Assembly: GCF_900215465.1 (NCBI RefSeq)
Contig: NZ_OBEH01000004.1
Location: 186,001-250,000, forward strand
Source of the DNA: Flagellimonas pacifica
GTDB taxonomy: Bacteria > Bacteroidota > Bacteroidia > Flavobacteriales > Flavobacteriaceae
Length of the DNA stretch: 64,000 nucleotides
Direction of reading: 5' to 3'
In this document: positions 1 to 9,222 of the stretch, one piece after another
Layout: each line of letters opens with the position of its first letter
Position numbering within the stretch: position 1 is the stretch's first letter
Notes under the pieces: generated by a model
What the model saw: only the letters and a program-made list of their open reading frames with translations
Database searches by the model: none
What the model was told of the DNA's origin: nothing
Translations under genes and position numbers: made by a program

Positions 1-2181
1 TGTAGTTCCATCCGCCTTCAACATGCTGACCTCATCACCAGCATCCAAATTCACCAAACTTGGCGCGATAACCAAGGCCACAACGGACATCAACTTTAAC
101 AAGATGTTCAAAGATGGCCCTGAGGTATCTTTAAATGGATCACCAACAGTATCTCCAACAACAGCGGCTTTATGGGCATCGGAACCTTTTTTGCCATCAC
201 TTTCAATGGTTTTCTTGGCATTGTCCCAAGCACCACCGGCATTGGACTGGAAAATAGCCATTAACACACCACAAGTGGTTACACCTGCAAGAAGTCCACC
301 CAACATTTCAGCGCCACCAATAAAACCAACTGCAACAGGTACGGCGATTGCCAAAAGACCTGGCAACACCATTTCTTTAATAGAGGCCTGTGTTGAAATA
401 GCTACACATTTATCATATTCTGCCACACCATCGGCGGCATCAAAAGTTGCTCTTTGTTCATCCGTAGCTTTAGACATGTCGGAATCAACAGCACGCATCA
501 CTTCCAAAGCGGCTTTTAGCTGAGGAATATCTCTAAACTGACGACGAACTTCTTCAATCATTGCCATTGCAGCTCTACCTACCGCGTTCATTGAAAGGGC
601 AGAGAATACAAATGGAAGCATTCCACCGATTAACAGACCAGCCATAATATCCGGTTGCGAAACGTCAATTGAAGTTACATTAGCCGTTTTCATAAAGGCT
701 GCAAACAATGCCAAAGCTGTCAATGCAGCAGAAGCAATTGCAAAACCTTTACCAATAGCAGCGGTTGTATTACCAACAGCATCCAATTTATCGGTACGCT
801 CACGAACTTCTGGGTCCAATTCTGCCATTTCAGCAATACCACCAGCGTTATCGGAAATTGGTCCGTAAGCATCAACTGCCAACTGGATTCCTGTATTTGC
901 CAACATTCCCACTGCAGCAATTGCAATTCCGTAAAGACCAGCAAAGTGATGTGAAACCAAAATTGCAGCGGCAATCAAAAGAATTGGAATCATTGTAGAC
1001 ATCATACCAACGCCAAGACCTGCAATTATGTTTGTAGCGGCACCAGTTTCTGATTGACGTACAATAGAATTTACAGGTTTTGTCCCTGTTCCTGTATAAT
1101 ATTCTGTAACCTTACCAACAGCAAGACCAGCTACAAGACCAGCAATGGTTGCCCAAAAGACACCCATAGCGGAATATGTTGTACCAGCTTCGACCCAAGA
1201 TTCTGGCAACATTGAATTAATTATGAAATAAGAAGCAACCAACATTAGTCCAGCTGAACCAAACTCACCAATATTCAAAGCTGTTTGTGGGTTACCACCA
1301 TCTTTTACACGAACGAAGAAGGTTCCTATTATAGACATTACAATTCCAACAGCAGCTAATGCCAAAGGCAAATACACTGCTCCCAAACCATCATAAGCTC
1401 CTGCAAATTCTGGAAGTGTAGCAAATACAGCTCCCAACACCATGGTACCAATGATAGACCCTACATACGATTCAAAAAGGTCAGCTCCCATACCGGCAAC
1501 ATCACCAACATTGTCACCAACGTTATCTGCAATGGTAGCAGGATTCAACGGGTGATCTTCAGGAATACCAGCCTCAACTTTACCAACAAGGTCGGCACCA
1601 ACATCAGCAGCTTTGGTATAAATACCACCTCCCACACGTGCAAAAAGCGCAATGGAAGAGGCTCCCAAAGAGAAACCAGAAAGTACATTCAATATTTCAC
1701 CAAGTGCCCAGCCTTGTCCACTATAAATCATGAAAAGTCCACTTAATCCAAGAACTCCCAATCCTACAACACCAAGTCCCATTACCGCGCCACCTGCAAA
1801 GGCAACCTCTAGGGCTTTTCCCAATGAAGTTCTAGCAGCATTTGTTGTTCTAACATTGGCCTTTGTAGCCACTTTCATTCCAATGAAACCGGCAAGAGCA
1901 GAACAAATAGCTCCAACAATAAAAGAAACGGCCACCATTCCATTAGATCCTTCTTCACTACTTCCTTTGAAGTACAACAAAATCGCAACAGCGATAACAA
2001 AAATGCTAAGTATTTTATATTCTGCCTTCAAAAATGACATTGCCCCATCAGCAATATTCTTGGCAATACGTGCCATTTTATCATCTCCAACCTCTTGTTT
2101 TGAGACCCATACGTTTTTAATAAACACGTACAACAAGCCCAAAACACCAAATGCGGGCAGAAACTTTACAATTAAATCCAT
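1..2181 (-). CDS. hppA: Membrane-bound Na+-type pyrophosphatase (partial, 3' end outside window)
   Basis: Integral-membrane pyrophosphatase that couples PPi hydrolysis to cation pumping. The frame is open from the ATG complement at 2179-2181 to the window edge (727 codons, no stop), so the C-terminus is missing. The product is rich in membrane helices and holds the family hallmark [18 protein letters not shown] (about residues 184-201), followed by [20 protein letters not shown], the Mg-PPi binding region. At about residue 470 it reads [10 protein letters not shown]: alanine at the position that is lysine in K+-independent enzymes. By family knowledge this marks a K+-dependent enzyme, usually pumping Na+ (some Bacteroidota enzymes pump Na+ and H+). 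It lies downstream of the soluble pyrophosphatase gene, with a terminator between them, so it probably has its own promoter. Confidence 0.96.
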   Translation of the reverse strand, partial: MDLIVKFLPAFGVLGLLYVFIKNVWVSKQEVGDDKMARIAKNIADGAMSFLKAEYKILSIFVIAVAILLYFKGSSEEGSNGMVAVSFIVGAICSALAGFIGMKVATKANVRTTNAARTSLGKALEVAFAGGAVMGLGVVGLGVLGLSGLFMIYSGQGWALGEILNVLSGFSLGASSIALFARVGGGIYTKAADVGADLVGKVEAGIPEDHPLNPATIADNVGDNVGDVAGMGADLFESYVGSIIGTMVLGAVFATLPEFAGAYDGLGAVYLPLALAAVGIVMSIIGTFFVRVKDGGNPQTALNIGEFGSAGLMLVASYFIINSMLPESWVEAGTTYSAMGVFWATIAGLVAGLAVGKVTEYYTGTGTKPVNSIVRQSETGAATNIIAGLGVGMMSTMIPILLIAAAILVSHHFAGLYGIAIAAVGMLANTGIQLAVDAYGPISDNAGGIAEMAELDPEVRERTDKLDAVGNTTAAIGKGFAIASAALTALALFAAFMKTANVTSIDVSQPDIMAGLLIGGMLPFVFSALSMNAVGRAAMAMIEEVRRQFRDIPQLKAALEVMRAVDSDMSKATDEQRATFDAADGVAEYDKCVAISTQASIKEMVLPGLLAIAVPVAVGFIGGAEMLGGLLAGVTTCGVLMAIFQSNAGGAWDNAKKTIESDGKKGSDAHKAAVVGDTVGDPFKDTSGPSLNILLKLMSVVALVIAPSLVNLDAGDEVSMLKADGTT

Positions 2182-2242
2182 AGTTAGTTGTTATTTATGA
2201 TTTTTTTTAATGGCAGCTAATGTAGTAAAATACACCCTAATA

Positions 2243-2280
2243 AAAAAAATGCGCTTTTGATATCAAAAGCGCATTTTTTT
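2243..2280 (-). terminator. Rho-independent terminator of ppa
   Basis: A perfect palindrome with core GCGCTTTTGATATCAAAAGC and A/T runs on both sides (seven A at 2243-2249, seven T at 2274-2280). It lies 3' of the minus-strand ppa gene and upstream of hppA. Because it is symmetric it could act in either direction, but only minus-strand genes flank it. Confidence 0.8.
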
Positions 2281-2293
2281 AAGTCTATTTTAT

Positions 2294-2818
2294 CTAAATA
2301 GTAAAGGTTCGTTTCTTTTTGTGTTCACTTTCGTCATAACGTTTTACACATTGACTGTAGATTTCAATGGCTTCGTTAACATCTCCCCATCCGCCTGTAT
2401 CTACTTTTTTTTCCTCTAAATCCTTGTATACCGCAAAAAAGTGCTCAATTTCCTTTTTTCTATGAGGGTTTATATCAGTAATATCCTCTTTATTGTTCCA
2501 AACTGGATCACTTACTGGCACGCAGATAATTTTTTCATCCGGTCCTTTTTCATCAGTCATGTGAAACACTCCTATAGGTTTCACTTCCATAACTACCATA
2601 GGATAAGTTGGTTCAGTTCCCAACACCAATACATCCAAAGGATCTTTGTCCAAAGCTAAGGTCTCCGGCACAAAGCCATAATCTCCAGGATACATCATGG
2701 AAGAAAACAATGTTCTATCGAACCGGATTTTGTTCAGTGTAAAATCGTATTCATATTTATTTCTACTTCCCTTAGGAATTTCAATCAGCACATCGAAGGT
2801 TACTTCTCTCTTTGACAT
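2294..2818 (-). CDS. ppa: Inorganic pyrophosphatase (soluble family I)
   Basis: Cytoplasmic Mg-dependent hydrolysis of PPi to phosphate, which drives biosynthetic reactions forward. The 174-residue length fits bacterial family I enzymes. The metal-binding signature is visible as LDKDPLDVLVLG (about residues 55-66). The second signature position is Lys, whereas the classical pattern has D-[SGDN]-D-P-x-D; the three metal-binding aspartates are kept. EIPKGSRNKYEYD near the N-terminus is the usual substrate-binding segment. It is followed on the same strand by the membrane pyrophosphatase gene, so two enzymes for the same substrate sit side by side but are separated by a terminator. Confidence 0.96.
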   Translation of the reverse strand: MSKREVTFDVLIEIPKGSRNKYEYDFTLNKIRFDRTLFSSMMYPGDYGFVPETLALDKDPLDVLVLGTEPTYPMVVMEVKPIGVFHMTDEKGPDEKIICVPVSDPVWNNKEDITDINPHRKKEIEHFFAVYKDLEEKKVDTGGWGDVNEAIEIYSQCVKRYDESEHKKKRTFTI

Positions 2819-2839
2819 TATAAGGTTTTAAATTTTCTG

Positions 2840-2872
2840 CAAAAATAGCACGGTTAAAAGGAATACGGTCAA
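2840..2872 (-). promoter_or_regulatory. Candidate ppa promoter (Bacteroidota type)
   Basis: On the minus strand TATTTTTG (complement of 2840-2847) matches the TAnnTTTG -7 box. A TTG (complement of 2870-2872) lies 22 bases upstream as the -33 element. The ppa start codon follows 21 bases after the -7 box. Confidence 0.5.
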
Positions 2873-2894
2873 CAAATCTGGACCTTTCTGTTAA

Positions 2895-5390
2895 TTAAAA
2901 TTTAAATCCAAAAGACCCTGTTACACCAAATGGACGGGCGTCTGGATTATCTAGATAGTTTCCTCTAAAATTAAAGTCGATTCTGAGTATTTTAAAGATG
3001 TTCCCTATTCCTACAGAATACTCCCAATAAATTTGGTCTTCAGGGGCCATTAATGGAATATTGGCTGGTGCGCTCAAAGCAATATTCCCATCAGAAAGTT
3101 GTCCCCAAGCTCCTCTCAGTCCTATAATCTCCCTCAAATTCAATTTTCGCAGTACGGGAATCCTAGAAAACAACCTACCATTAAAGTTGTGCTCTAGATG
3201 TAGAGTTGCATAGGTATCTGTCACAAATTCGTAAAAATCAAGATTGGGGAAGACATTATACAAGGAAAACAAAGTTTGATTGCCAGGAACCACACTTAGC
3301 AAGCTTAATGGCACCTCCCCAAAAGTCTTTCCAAGCTCAACACTGCTTGTCAACCTTCCAAAACCACCAATCTGCCATGGTTGTCTGTATGAAAATTGAA
3401 TACGTTCATAGTCGAAATCACTTTCTAAAAATCCACTAATGCCTTTAGTATAATTTAAAAGCAATGTGCTATAGTCATCATTGATATTTGAACGTTCCAC
3501 GCCATAGCCAATTGTTCTTTTTCCCGGTGTATAAATAAGGGTTGTATTTATATCAAATTGCTTAACAACCGATGATATTCCGGTAGGCGAATCTAGGTCC
3601 ACATAGTCCAAATTGAATGCATCCGGCAATGCCGAACTTAATGTCCTAAAAGAACTGCCCAGTCGAACCCGGAAGTTCTTTACCGGTTCCATTTCTAAAT
3701 TAAAGGTAGATAAGTTTATACTGGTCAACCTATCATTGGCTCCCACCGTGACCAAGGAGGAGGAAGCAATACTCCTTCCCAGCACATCGTTAGTACTGGT
3801 TAAGCTCAGTCCCAGTTGCTCTATATCCCGTCGATTTCCACCTGAAAGTATAAGTCTGCTCTTTCTGTCCAATAAAAACTTGCCCGAAAAGCCATGTTTG
3901 ACCTTTTTATCGGTAAACCCATAGGCCATATAACCTTCTAGGCGCCAAGTATCATTCTGCCCAAAATAAGTTCTTGCTCCAAGTCTAACCCTTGTTCCTT
4001 CAGCATCATTAAAACCAAGGACGCTATATATATTTCCGACATCAATGTTCCATTTGTCTATTTCAACATACCCAGAACCCATAATACTTACAATATCGTA
4101 ATAGGTCCTGAACTTGGGTACCGTTTTTAGGGTGTCTAACAGTTTAAATATGCCCGATTCATCTTCATTGAGGGTTTCTAACCTCGCATTTTTCCAGAAA
4201 GTGGTGTCACGCGAAAATACTCTGGGGTCGTACGGGTCTGATTCTGCTTTGTAAAATTCCTCTGGTCTACTTGTATCAAATTGATAATTATCGTAAACGG
4301 TTGTGCGTTTACCATATACCCCTCTTGATTTTTCTTTTTTGGAAAAACTAAAATCACTGAGCATATAATCTCGCTTCAATAAGAAAACAGAATCATTGAC
4401 CACATCAAAATCCTGTTCAATATAAATTTCCTTTACCCAGTTAATGTTGGCACTCTTGGTGACCTGCATGTTTATTTTTTTGATGGCGTACGTGGAATCG
4501 TTCACCCAAAAATCTCCTTTAAAGGTCAGCTCATTTTTTCGTCTGGGATAATATATAATATTATAGCACCATTTATTGTCTATGTATGTACTATCGGATA
4601 AGACATAATTATAGGTATCCACCCCAGTTTTGGATAGAGGGCTGGTAAAACTTTTATCAAAAAACTTTAGGTAGTTTTCATAAATATCGTAATCAGAATA
4701 TAAGTCTTCCACAAACGCGGTAATGGCTTGATTTCCACTAAAACCCGAGTTTTTATTGCCCAGCACATCTTCTTTTTCTTCGTTCAGGATATTATCTCCA
4801 TAAACTTTGGAAAAGCTTTCGTTCAAGAACATGGGCAAATAGGTCTTCCCGGTAATTCTTGAGGTGTCCAGGTCTTCAAACATGAACTCCAAACCTTTGA
4901 ACAGTTTACTTTTGATCAAGGCACTGTCAATGGTATTTAGGTCAAATTCTATTTTCTCGTACTTATCATATTGATATTGTTTGAACTTGCTCACACCGTT
5001 CTCACGCTTCTTTGCCCAAATTTTCTTTAAAATATCTATGGCCGGGTTATTTTTTTTTGATTGTTTTCCGGTATAGACAATAACCTCCTTTAATTGTTCG
5101 GTAGATTCCACCAAAACAATCTCCATATTATAGTTTACCTTTTTCTGAAGTTCAATTTCCCTAGTCTCATAACCGATAAAAGAAACTAGGATAGTACTAT
5201 AGGTTTCGTCAGATTCTATATAAAAACGACCATTATCGTTGGTAATGGTTCCTTCCGAAGAATTTTTAAATATGATATTGGCAAAAGCAACGGGCGAACC
5301 CAAATCATCCACCACAATACCGCCAACTTTGGTCTGGGAAAAAGCTAAAACACTAAATACGAGAGAAAAAACTAAAAGGAATCTTTTCAT
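2895..5390 (-). CDS. DUF5686 / carboxypeptidase-regulatory-like outer membrane protein
   Basis: Large (831 aa) surface protein of a family common in Bacteroidota. A cleavable signal peptide (residues 1-19, ending LAFSQ) precedes a carboxypeptidase-D regulatory-like beta-sandwich (about 20-105; pattern GGIVVDDLGSPVAFANIIF and NDNGRFYIES), as in the N-terminal plug-side domain of TonB-linked proteins. The rest matches DUF5686: many aromatic beta-strand repeats, Tyr/Phe-rich, ending in FGFKF with a terminal Phe typical of outer-membrane barrels. No TonB box or plug is obvious. Function is unknown; a role in envelope biogenesis or transport is inference. It sits between pdhB and ppa, all on the minus strand. 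Confidence 0.9.
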   Translation of the reverse strand: MKRFLLVFSLVFSVLAFSQTKVGGIVVDDLGSPVAFANIIFKNSSEGTITNDNGRFYIESDETYSTILVSFIGYETREIELQKKVNYNMEIVLVESTEQLKEVIVYTGKQSKKNNPAIDILKKIWAKKRENGVSKFKQYQYDKYEKIEFDLNTIDSALIKSKLFKGLEFMFEDLDTSRITGKTYLPMFLNESFSKVYGDNILNEEKEDVLGNKNSGFSGNQAITAFVEDLYSDYDIYENYLKFFDKSFTSPLSKTGVDTYNYVLSDSTYIDNKWCYNIIYYPRRKNELTFKGDFWVNDSTYAIKKINMQVTKSANINWVKEIYIEQDFDVVNDSVFLLKRDYMLSDFSFSKKEKSRGVYGKRTTVYDNYQFDTSRPEEFYKAESDPYDPRVFSRDTTFWKNARLETLNEDESGIFKLLDTLKTVPKFRTYYDIVSIMGSGYVEIDKWNIDVGNIYSVLGFNDAEGTRVRLGARTYFGQNDTWRLEGYMAYGFTDKKVKHGFSGKFLLDRKSRLILSGGNRRDIEQLGLSLTSTNDVLGRSIASSSLVTVGANDRLTSINLSTFNLEMEPVKNFRVRLGSSFRTLSSALPDAFNLDYVDLDSPTGISSVVKQFDINTTLIYTPGKRTIGYGVERSNINDDYSTLLLNYTKGISGFLESDFDYERIQFSYRQPWQIGGFGRLTSSVELGKTFGEVPLSLLSVVPGNQTLFSLYNVFPNLDFYEFVTDTYATLHLEHNFNGRLFSRIPVLRKLNLREIIGLRGAWGQLSDGNIALSAPANIPLMAPEDQIYWEYSVGIGNIFKILRIDFNFRGNYLDNPDARPFGVTGSFGFKF

Positions 5391-5409
5391 GTTTTGATAT
5401 GTGTCACAA

Positions 5410-5434
5410 TTGAAATTCCATGCTGGAATTTCAA
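5410..5434. repeat. 11-bp inverted repeat upstream of the DUF5686 gene
   Basis: TTGAAATTCCA (5410-5420) and TGGAATTTCAA (5424-5434) are perfect complements separated by TGC. The element lies 20-44 bases upstream of the start at 5390. It could be an operator or a 5' leader hairpin; there is no U-run for a terminator. Confidence 0.6.
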
Positions 5435-5490
5435 AAGCAAAATGGTCATTTTTGGTTTAAAAGTATTTTCTTATCAAAAACTGTTCCTTT

Positions 5491-5526
5491 AAAAAAGCCT
5501 CACCAACTTTTTTTGTTGACGAGGCT
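5491..5526 (-). terminator. Terminator downstream of pdhB
   Basis: AGCCTC..CAAC (from 5496) pairs with GTTG..GAGGCT (to 5526) around a T-rich loop, with a two-base internal mismatch. On the minus strand it is followed by six T (complement of 5491-5496). It lies just 3' of pdhB. Confidence 0.7.
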
Positions 5527-5551
5527 AATATACCTTACAATTATATGCAAG

Positions 5552-6529
5552 TTACTTATATAACACTTTCTTAACAGCCTTGATCACGTCATTGGAATTT
5601 GGCAACCATTCTGCCAAAAGTACTGGTGAATAAGGTGCTGGCGTATCTGCTGTGTTCAGTTTAACTATTGGAGCATCTAAATAATCAAATGCTTTGTCCT
5701 GTACATGGTAAATGATTTCAGTAGCCACATTGCCAAAAGGCCATGCTTCCTCCAAAATAACCATACGATTGGTTTTCTTCACCGAGTTTAAGATAGCATC
5801 GTGGTCCATTGGGCGAACAGTACGTAGATCGATAATCTCACAACTAATCCCTTCCTTTTCCAACTCATCTGCCGCCTTATAGGCTTCTTTTATAATTTTC
5901 CCAAAGGAAATAATGGTAACATCGGTACCTTCTCTTTTAATTTCCGCAACTCCTAATGGAATGGTATACTCACCTTCCGGCACTTCACCCTTATCGCCAT
6001 ACATCTGCTCAGATTCCATAAAAATTACTGGATCATCATCTCGGATGGCAGATTTCAATAATCCCTTGGCATCAGCAGGATTAGATGGCACAACCACTTT
6101 TAATCCCGGACAATTGGCATACCAGCTTTCAAAAGCTTGTGAGTGTGTAGCGGCTAACTGACCTGCCGAAGCAGTTGGTCCTCTAAACACAATGGGACAA
6201 GCAAACTGTCCTCCAGACATCTGCCTGATTTTTGCTGCATTATTTATAATCTGGTCAATTCCAACCAATGAAAAGTTAAAGGTCATGAACTCAATAATGG
6301 GTCTGTTCCCGATCATGGCTGAACCAACTCCTATCCCAGCAAATCCCAATTCAGAAATTGGTGTATCCAAAACTCTCTCCGGTCCAAACTCATCCAACAT
6401 TCCCTTAGAGGCTTTATAGGCCCCATTGTACTCGGCAACCTCTTCACCCATTAAATATATAGAGTCGTCTTTGCGCATCTCTTCGGTCATGGCCTCCTTG
6501 ATGGCTTCCCTAAACTGTAGTGTTTTCAT
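5552..6529 (-). CDS. pdhB: Pyruvate dehydrogenase E1 component, beta subunit
   Basis: Beta chain of the thiamine-diphosphate E1 heterotetramer that decarboxylates pyruvate and passes the acetyl group to the E2 lipoyl domain. The 325 residues show the transketolase pyrimidine-binding region (MGEEVAEYNGAYKASKGML, residues 27-45, with the cofactor-activating Glu), RVLDTPISELGFAGIGVGSA, and the C-terminal transketolase domain (DLRTVRPMDHDAIL). No alpha subunit or E2 lies next to it here; in flavobacteria E1-alpha and E2 are often fused or placed elsewhere. Branched-chain 2-oxoacid E1-beta is the alternative, but the sequence is of the PDH type used across flavobacteria. It is divergent from etfBA. 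Confidence 0.92.
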   Translation of the reverse strand: MKTLQFREAIKEAMTEEMRKDDSIYLMGEEVAEYNGAYKASKGMLDEFGPERVLDTPISELGFAGIGVGSAMIGNRPIIEFMTFNFSLVGIDQIINNAAKIRQMSGGQFACPIVFRGPTASAGQLAATHSQAFESWYANCPGLKVVVPSNPADAKGLLKSAIRDDDPVIFMESEQMYGDKGEVPEGEYTIPLGVAEIKREGTDVTIISFGKIIKEAYKAADELEKEGISCEIIDLRTVRPMDHDAILNSVKKTNRMVILEEAWPFGNVATEIIYHVQDKAFDYLDAPIVKLNTADTPAPYSPVLLAEWLPNSNDVIKAVKKVLYK

Positions 6530-6574
6530 TAAATAGTACTAAAAGTTTGATTTAGCTCGCATTAAAAATGCACG

Positions 6575-6582
6575 CAAAAATA
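6575..6582 (-). promoter_or_regulatory. Candidate -7 box for pdhB
   Basis: The complement reads TATTTTTG (TAnnTTTG consensus), 45 bases upstream of the pdhB start. No convincing -33 TTG was found at the usual distance. Confidence 0.4.
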
Positions 6583-6630
6583 GCAAAATATACAGGAATA
6601 TTACGCTCATGGATTCCAAAAAATAGAACA

Positions 6631-6658
6631 AAATTTATTATGCATGCATAATAAATTT
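6631..6658. promoter_or_regulatory. 28-bp perfect palindrome, candidate operator at the etfBA promoter
   Basis: The 28 bases from 6631 to 6658 equal their own reverse complement; the core is ATTATGCATGCATAAT (6637-6652). It ends 14 bases before the etfB -7 box and so covers the -33 position, as expected for a dimeric regulator. The same 16-bp core recurs at 39608-39623, upstream of the SGNH lipoprotein gene. It also lies between the divergent pdhB and etfB promoters. Confidence 0.75.
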
Positions 6659-6672
6659 CAGATTTTTATGGC

Positions 6673-6680
6673 TATCTTTG
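6673..6680 (+). promoter_or_regulatory. -7 box of etfBA
   Basis: TATCTTTG matches TAnnTTTG, 22 bases before the etfB ATG. The -33 region is occupied by the palindrome at 6631-6658, and no TTG is seen at standard spacing. Confidence 0.6.
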
Positions 6681-6702
6681 AACCGTTAAACCTAAAGAGC
6701 AT

Positions 6703-7449
6703 ATGAAGATTTTAGTTTGCATTAGCAACGTACCGGATACTACTTCCAAAATCAATTTTACGGAAGGAGACACCAAGTTTGATACAAACGGAGTACAATT
6801 TGTGATTAATCCCAATGATGAATTTGGATTAACACGTGCCATGTGGTTCAAAGAAAAGCAAGGAGCCGCAGTACACGTAGCCACTGTAGGGGGTGCACAA
6901 ACCGAACCTACGATCAGAAAAGCCCTTGCTATTGGAGCTGATGAGGCCATTCGAATTAACGCTGAGCCCACAGATGGATTTTTTGTTGCTAGACAATTGG
7001 CCGAAATAGTAAAAAATGGCAAATATGATTTGGTTATTGCCGGTAGGGAATCCATAGATTATAATGGTGGAATGGTCCCAGGCATATTGGCAACTTTGCT
7101 GGACATGAACTTTGTGAATACCTGTATTGGCCTTGAAGTAGACGGAAACAACGCAACAGCTTCACGTGAAATTGATGGTGGAAAGGAAAAAATCAGCACT
7201 ACATTACCTTTGGTAATAGGAGGTCAAAAAGGATTGGTCCAAGAAAGTGATCTTCGCATTCCCAATATGCGGGGAATAATGATGGCACGTAAAAAAGCAT
7301 TGAATGTTGTTGAGCCCGTTGATGCACCAAAACCAACCCAAGACCAAAAGTTTGAAAAACCCGCAGCCAAAGGACCCGTAAAGCTGGTGGATGCTGACAA
7401 TGTAGGAGAATTGGTCAACCTATTGCACAATGAAGCTAAAGTCATCTAA
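6703..7449 (+). CDS. etfB: Electron transfer flavoprotein, beta subunit
   Basis: Small subunit of the FAD/AMP heterodimer that takes electrons from acyl-CoA dehydrogenases and passes them to the quinone pool through ETF-quinone oxidoreductase. The 248 residues match the family, with KILVCISNVPDTTSKINF at the N-terminus, the nucleotide-binding region DLVIAGRESIDYNGGMVPG (about residues 109-127) and the ETF-beta signature zone near DLRIPNMRGIMMARKK. It is the first gene of an etfB-etfA operon that ends at a clear terminator. Control by the upstream palindrome is inferred. Confidence 0.97.
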   Translation: MKILVCISNVPDTTSKINFTEGDTKFDTNGVQFVINPNDEFGLTRAMWFKEKQGAAVHVATVGGAQTEPTIRKALAIGADEAIRINAEPTDGFFVARQLAEIVKNGKYDLVIAGRESIDYNGGMVPGILATLLDMNFVNTCIGLEVDGNNATASREIDGGKEKISTTLPLVIGGQKGLVQESDLRIPNMRGIMMARKKALNVVEPVDAPKPTQDQKFEKPAAKGPVKLVDADNVGELVNLLHNEAKVI

Positions 7450-7456
7450 ATAATCA

Positions 7457-7498
7457 CAACTTCCAAGCGCCAAATACTAATTTGGAATTTGGAAGTTG
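7457..7498. repeat. Intergenic hairpin between etfB and etfA
   Basis: CAACTTCCAA (7457-7466) pairs perfectly with TTGGAAGTTG (7489-7498). An inner CAAA/TTTG pair (7471-7474/7481-7484) can extend the structure. It is not followed by a T-run, so it is more likely an mRNA stability or translation-spacing element, or an intergenic repeat, than a terminator. Confidence 0.65.
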
Positions 7499-7520
7499 AA
7501 TCTTGAAATTTCAAAAAATT

Positions 7521-8489
7521 ATGTCAGTATTAGTATATACCGAATCAGATAAAGGAAAATTTAAAAAGAACGCCTTTGAAGTAGCTTCTTATGCACACAA
7601 CGTTGCACAAGAGCTAGGGGAAAGTGTCACCGCCGTTACCATAAATGCGGAAGACGATGCTTCTTTGGGAAATTATGGAGCTTCCAAGGTTTTAAAAGTT
7701 TCCAACGACCAATTGAACACCTTCAACGCAAAAGCTTATGCCAATATACTCGCACAGGCTGCTCAGGCTGAAGGAGCTAAGGTCATCATAGTAAGCTCCA
7801 GTGCCGATGCTAAATTTTTAGCACCTATCTTGACTGCTACTTTAAGTGGAGGTTATGTTCCTAATGTAGTAGCTGCACCTGAGAGCACAGTTCCATTTGT
7901 GGTAAAAAGAACAGCTTTCAGCAACAAAGGTTTTGCCCATACCGAAATCAGCTCTGAAGTAAAAATAATAGGCGTGTCCAATAACGCATACGGAGTTCAC
8001 GAAAATGGAGGTACAGCTTCTGTTGATGAGTTCAATCCAACACTTGGCGATGCAGATTTTGCCACAAAATCTGTTGAAGTGGATAAAGTGGCCGGAAAAG
8101 CCACCATAGCCGATGCCGACATCGTAGTTTCTGGTGGTAGGGGACTAAAAGGACCTGAAAACTGGGGCATGATCGAAGAATTGGCAGAAGTTTTGGGAGC
8201 TGCAACTGCTTGCTCCAAACCCGTGTCCGATTTAGGATGGCGCCCACATGGCGAACACGTGGGGCAAACCGGTAAGCCAGTAGCCAGCAATCTTTATATA
8301 GCGGTAGGTATTTCTGGTGCTATTCAGCATTTAGCTGGGGTAAGCGCCTCAAAAACCAAAGTGGTGATCAATAACGACCCCGAAGCTCCCTTCTTTAAGG
8401 CGGCAGATTACGGAATAGTTGGTGATGCCTTTGAAGTAGTGCCCAAACTCATCGAAAAATTAAAGGAATTTAAAGCCCAGAACGCTTAA
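7521..8489 (+). CDS. etfA: Electron transfer flavoprotein, alpha subunit
   Basis: FAD-carrying subunit of ETF. The start is set at the ATG at 7521 (MSVLVYTES), giving 322 aa; an in-frame TTG 18 bases upstream adds only MKFQKI, which homologues lack. The C-terminal FAD domain is clear: SGGRGLKGPENWGMIEELAE, then GWRPHGEHVGQTGKPVAS, IAVGISGAIQHLAG and VINNDPEAPFFKAADYGIVGD. It is cotranscribed with etfB across a 71-base gap that holds a hairpin. Confidence 0.97.
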   Translation: MSVLVYTESDKGKFKKNAFEVASYAHNVAQELGESVTAVTINAEDDASLGNYGASKVLKVSNDQLNTFNAKAYANILAQAAQAEGAKVIIVSSSADAKFLAPILTATLSGGYVPNVVAAPESTVPFVVKRTAFSNKGFAHTEISSEVKIIGVSNNAYGVHENGGTASVDEFNPTLGDADFATKSVEVDKVAGKATIADADIVVSGGRGLKGPENWGMIEELAEVLGAATACSKPVSDLGWRPHGEHVGQTGKPVASNLYIAVGISGAIQHLAGVSASKTKVVINNDPEAPFFKAADYGIVGDAFEVVPKLIEKLKEFKAQNA

Positions 8490-8515
8490 TTTTTGTTAAT
8501 TTGCCTTTTGCAAGG

Positions 8516-8564
8516 GGCTGTTCAGATAAACGGTAATGCCACTTATTTGAACAGCCTTTTTTTG
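8516..8564 (+). terminator. Terminator of etfBA
   Basis: GGCTGTTCA (8516-8524) pairs with TGAACAGCC (8548-8556), followed by seven T. It lies 26 bases after the etfA stop. Confidence 0.85.
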
Positions 8565-8580
8565 TTTTTAGGAAGATAAT

Positions 8581-9213
8581 ATGAGCTTAGTACGATTAAA
8601 AATAAAGGGAATATCATACAGCCAGACACAAAATGGTGCCTACGCCCTTATTTTGAACGAAGTTGAAGGAGATAGAAAACTTCCAATAGTTATTGGTGCC
8701 TTTGAAGCACAATCCATTGCTATTGCCCTTGAAAAAGAAATAAAGCCTCCAAGACCACTTACGCACGATCTGTTCAAGAATTTTGCCGATAGGTTTGATA
8801 TTGTGGTCAAACAAGTGATCATCCATAAATTAGTGGATGGAGTTTTTTACTCCAGTATCATTTGTGAACGAGACAAAACAGAGGAAATTGTTGATGCTAG
8901 AACAAGTGATGCCATTGCCTTGGCCCTACGTTTTGATGCTCCAATTTTCACCTATAAGACCATCTTGGACAAAGCAGGAATATTTCTCAAATTTTCATCA
9001 AAGGAAAATGAGGAAAATGAAGATGATGATAGTATTGTGGTCGATGAAATCCTTCAAGAAGGGGAAACCGTGGAAATTGAATCCGGTGCTTCATCACAAG
9101 GGTACAGGGAAATGACTTTGGAAGAACTCCATAAAGAATTGGACAAAGCAGTGACCAACGAAGACTACGAAAAAGCTGCCAAACTACGGGACGAGATTTC
9201 CAAGCGCAAATAA
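8581..9213 (+). CDS. DUF151 (bifunctional nuclease family) protein with UvrB/UvrC motif
   Basis: The 210-residue product has an N-terminal DUF151 domain (about 1-140; SQTQNGAYALILNEVEG, PIVIGAFEAQSIAIALE, DARTSDAIALALRF), found in bacterial and plant bifunctional nucleases. An acidic linker (EENEENEDDDS) follows, then a C-terminal UVR motif (about 175-208; EELHKELDKAVTNEDYEKAAKLRDEI). This arrangement is standard in Bacteroidota. The precise cellular role is not established. It lies after the etfBA terminator and 9 bases before the nucleoside transporter, suggesting a two-gene unit. Confidence 0.88.
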   Translation: MSLVRLKIKGISYSQTQNGAYALILNEVEGDRKLPIVIGAFEAQSIAIALEKEIKPPRPLTHDLFKNFADRFDIVVKQVIIHKLVDGVFYSSIICERDKTEEIVDARTSDAIALALRFDAPIFTYKTILDKAGIFLKFSSKENEENEDDDSIVVDEILQEGETVEIESGASSQGYREMTLEELHKELDKAVTNEDYEKAAKLRDEISKRK

Positions 9214-9222
9214 ACCAACTAC

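Noticed and set aside
23..2200. Plus-strand ORFs at 23-523, 1552-1746 and 1730-2200
   Set aside because: They are antisense to the well-conserved membrane pyrophosphatase frame and have no protein-like composition of their own.
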